Assembly: GCA_028583405.1 (NCBI GenBank)
Contig: CM053259.1
Span: 21,801,951-21,865,950 of the forward strand
Source: Pogonophryne albipinna
Lineage: Eukaryota; Chordata; Actinopteri; Perciformes; Artedidraconidae
Reading direction: 5' to 3'
DNA length: 64,000 nucleotides
Each line of letters opens with the position of its first letter. Position 1 is the stretch's first letter. Below, piece by piece: positions 54,841 through 64,000 of this stretch. The translations under genes were made by a program, and so were the position numbers. The notes beneath the pieces are model-generated. The model saw nothing but the letters and a program-made list of their open reading frames with translations, searched no databases and had not been told where the DNA came from.

Positions 54841-55488
54841 CAGGACAGAGAGGGAGAAACAGAGGACAGAGGGGGAGAAACAGAGGACAGGGGGGAAGAA
54901 ACAGAGGGGGAGAAACAGAGGACAGAGGGGAGAAACAGAGGACAGGGGGGGAGAAACAGAGGACAGGGGGGAGAAACAGAGGACAGAGGGAGAGAAACAG
55001 AGGACAGAGGGGGGAGAAACAGAGGACAGAGGGGGAGAAACAGAGGACAGGGGGGGAGAAACAGAGGACAGGGGAGAAACAGAGGACAGAGGGGGAGAAA
55101 CAGAGGACAGAGGGGAGAAACAGAGGACAGAGGGGAGAAACAGAGGACAGAGGGGAGAAACAGAGGACAGAGGGGGAGAAACAGAGGACAGGGGGGAGAA
55201 ACAGAGGACAGAGGGGAGAAACAGAGGACAGGGGGGGAGAAACAGAGGACAGAGGGGAGAAACAGAGGACAGGGGGGGAGAAACAGAGGACAGAGGGGAG
55301 AAACAGAGGACAGAGGGGGAGAAACAGAGGACGGGGGGGAGAAACAGAGGACAGAGGGGAGAAACAGAGGACAGAGGGGGAGAAACAGAGGACAGGGGGG
55401 GAGAAACAGAGGACAGAGGGGAGAAACAGAGGACAGAGGGGGAGAAACAGAGGACAGAGGGGGAGAAACAGAGGACAGGGGGGGAGAT
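54841..55488. repeat. G-rich minisatellite, unit about 20-21 bp, about 31 copies
   Basis: The unit is roughly GGGGAGAAACAGAGGACAGA. By counting GAAACAGAGG I find about 31 copies. Units differ mainly in the length of the G run (3-7 Gs) and in whether GACAGAGG or GACAGG precedes it. One early unit (near 54897) lacks the GACAG part. The long open frames on both strands are repeat artefacts. The plus strand is strongly G-rich and nearly all purine, so it may form G-quadruplex or R-loop structures. Confidence 0.95.
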
Positions 55489-62199
<6,711 letters not shown>

Positions 62200-62439
62200 C
62201 TTGCTTTCAAGTACATTATTTTGAAGTGGTTATACACCTATAGATATCCTTAATTACTCTGAATTATTACTGCTTTTCTACACTTAAAACTTTTTTAACT
62301 CGGACATAAATGTTCAGGTTACACGTTTAACTTACTTACCTGTATATTTCACCCTGGCCACGTGGCACAGAGTACTACTGATGATATAGTTCTATACATT
62401 GCAATTGTATATATCCCCATAGGCAAATCGCAGCAGACG

Positions 62440-63345
62440 ACAGCTAACAGCGGTTAGCATTGAAGGCTGCATCAATCTGACTGGAGACGATGCCACCAAC
62501 ACCGGAAGTAAGGAGCAATAAAGTATGTTTATTTTTGTGTGTGAAAGTTAGTATGAGAAACCAGTAAGAGGAAGTAATAAGCTAATGTTAACAAAACCAC
62601 TATACACCAGTCAAAATACATTTCATTCTTTACGTTTTAAACAAGTAGGTTTGGGAAGATTGAGATTGCATAAAATACCCTAAGCACTCAAAACAGTAGC
62701 CTATGTATTCTATACTAGCTACTTCATTTACAATGTCAATATGTTTCTGTTTCTGTAGTATATTTGCTGTTGCCTAGTGAAATTGTTTATTGTAGAGTAT
62801 TCACATGTATTCAGTATTTTCTTCATATTGTGTATTGTTTAGATACTTTAGTGATATGTGAATTTTGTAAATTTGTATCGCTGTTAATGTTAATTTGTAT
62901 TTGTATTATACGTTTGGTTTATCTCATTCTATCTTTTGAATATGTTGAACTCCTGTGTCACGATGAAATCATACTGAGACATTGTGATACAAACTTACAC
63001 CTTTTTCTACCTTTATAAAAAGCACATGCTTACACTTTCTTTACCATGTTATTATTTCATATAGGTCAACACATTATATTTATTGAATTACCAGAAAAAC
63101 ACGTTTTTCCTGATTGAAGATTTGTTTCCTTCTTTTATTTTGAAAAGTCTTACCGGAACCAGTATTGTAAGCATGGCTGCTTTGCCCCAGGTCAGAAGCC
63201 CAACGTGGAGGAGAGGATGTGGGTATGCTGACATCTGCAAGCCAGAGGTTTGACTGGAGACACCGCAGGCAGGCTGACAAACAACGACCTTAGCAACTTC
63301 AAGAAACTCCGAGACATGTAACTTGTTTTTTAAGGTAAACTATAA
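62440..63345 (+). promoter_or_regulatory. Promoter-like region with ETS sites and two possible start exons
   Basis: At 62490 an ATG begins MPPTPE and is followed in phase 0 by a GT donor (CACCGGAA then GTAAGG); ACCGGAAGT at 62501-62509 is also an ETS-type site. A second site ACCGGAA occurs near 63154, followed by AAGCATGGCTGC (63168-63179), a YY1-like start context; from that ATG MAALPQ runs to CAG then GTCAGA, another possible donor. Either may be the first exon of a gene to the right. No family can be named. Confidence 0.25.
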
Positions 63346-64000
63346 CAAAATTACTTCGTTCCTATCTAGCTATAAATGCGCTTTTGCAACTGTCGTGTAC
63401 ATTGTGTTCAAAGTGTTGTCGATAAAACTTCCTTGCTTGTTTACCGGTAAAGTCACTCATTAGTCGGTGTGATTTGTCAACGACGTAAAAGCTGACGTAA
63501 AGCTTCAAAATGTCATTTCTTATAATAGTTTTTCGTAGATGCCAGTTTAAAAATTGAGATGAGTCTTTCTTTTGAGTCACGACTGCGCTAATCTATACAC
63601 ACAGTGTGACGTTGATTGAGAGCTTTCCTTCTGTCTGCAGACCATAAATCAGATTGTAATCCTAACATTGGTTTAATGTGACAGGCGAGGAGACCTGTTG
63701 CTAAAGTGTGTTTTGACTGTAGCTATACTGGTGACAGGGACTGGCTACTTGCCTCTTTAATCTCTTCTTTTCATCCTGACACCTGTGACACCTCTTTCTC
63801 CAAAAAGCTAAAAGTTGGATCACCAGATAAAGAGGCTTTAGGCTGACATTTGATTAAATATGGGGGGCATTGAGTTTTACTTTTGCTTTCAAATGCAGCA
63901 TTTCTTATCATCCAATCTGCTCAAGTCAAGCAAGATAAGCAAATGTGTCTGTTTGGATTTATTTGGATGTGTCTATTAAGCTTTTAGCCTTTCATCCTGC
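63346..64000. other. Right end of the window, nothing recognised
   Basis: No exon, RNA gene or bounded repeat was identified. One minus-strand open frame (63362-63580) has no known features. Confidence 0.35.

Noticed and set aside
54841..55488. CRISPR-like look of regularly spaced short repeats
   Set aside because: There is no unique spacer between units; units are directly abutting and the genome is that of a vertebrate.

Overview
The window is eukaryotic nuclear DNA from a teleost fish. It holds two intron-containing vertebrate genes with canonical GT/AG splice sites, long CA/GT microsatellites, and a typical fish repeat load: Tc1/mariner, hAT-like and piggyBac-like elements and CR1/L2/Rex1-type LINE pieces. 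Which fish it is cannot be told from the sequence alone. There are no operons, prokaryotic genes or CRISPR arrays.

Layout. 1-3400: minus-strand LINE cut by the window edge, with an esterase-type ORF1, an in-frame 117-bp minisatellite and the endonuclease part of ORF2; it is broken by frameshifts and a stop. 3400-14800: mostly non-coding, with two weakly supported minus-strand 5' exons (near 7.1 and 11.2 kb) of a gene that would lie off the left edge, a TA-flanked MITE and a perfect 43-bp hairpin. 15469-22982 (minus): complete RP9 (PAP-1) gene in six exons, 221 aa; its introns hold a frameshifted Tc1 element, a hAT MITE with 8-bp target duplication, another repeat and a (CA)85 tract. 22983-25260: RP9 promoter region and small foldback or MITE elements. 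25707-44390 (minus): homologue of human C18orf21 (RMP24, an RNase MRP subunit), assembled here as five exons over 18.7 kb, 229 aa, including a 23-nt microexon; its 11-kb third intron holds an almost intact Tc1-like transposon with 277-bp terminal repeats and a TATA/GC-box/CCAAT promoter feeding a six-codon exon. 44.4-64 kb: C18orf21 promoter, a CpG-rich, G-run-containing block near 46 kb, a long stretch with no recognisable coding exon, a roughly 31-copy G-rich minisatellite at 54.84-55.49 kb, a (CA)n tract, and a promoter-like ETS-containing segment at 62.4-63.3 kb.

The two genes serve nuclear RNA metabolism (RP9: splicing-associated zinc-knuckle protein; C18orf21/RMP24: RNase MRP), but nothing in the sequence links them functionally. 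I found no convincing new multi-gene system. The points most worth checking are the internal promoter that could make an N-terminally truncated RMP24, the 23-nt microexon, the young Tc1-like copy, and the short perfect hairpins.
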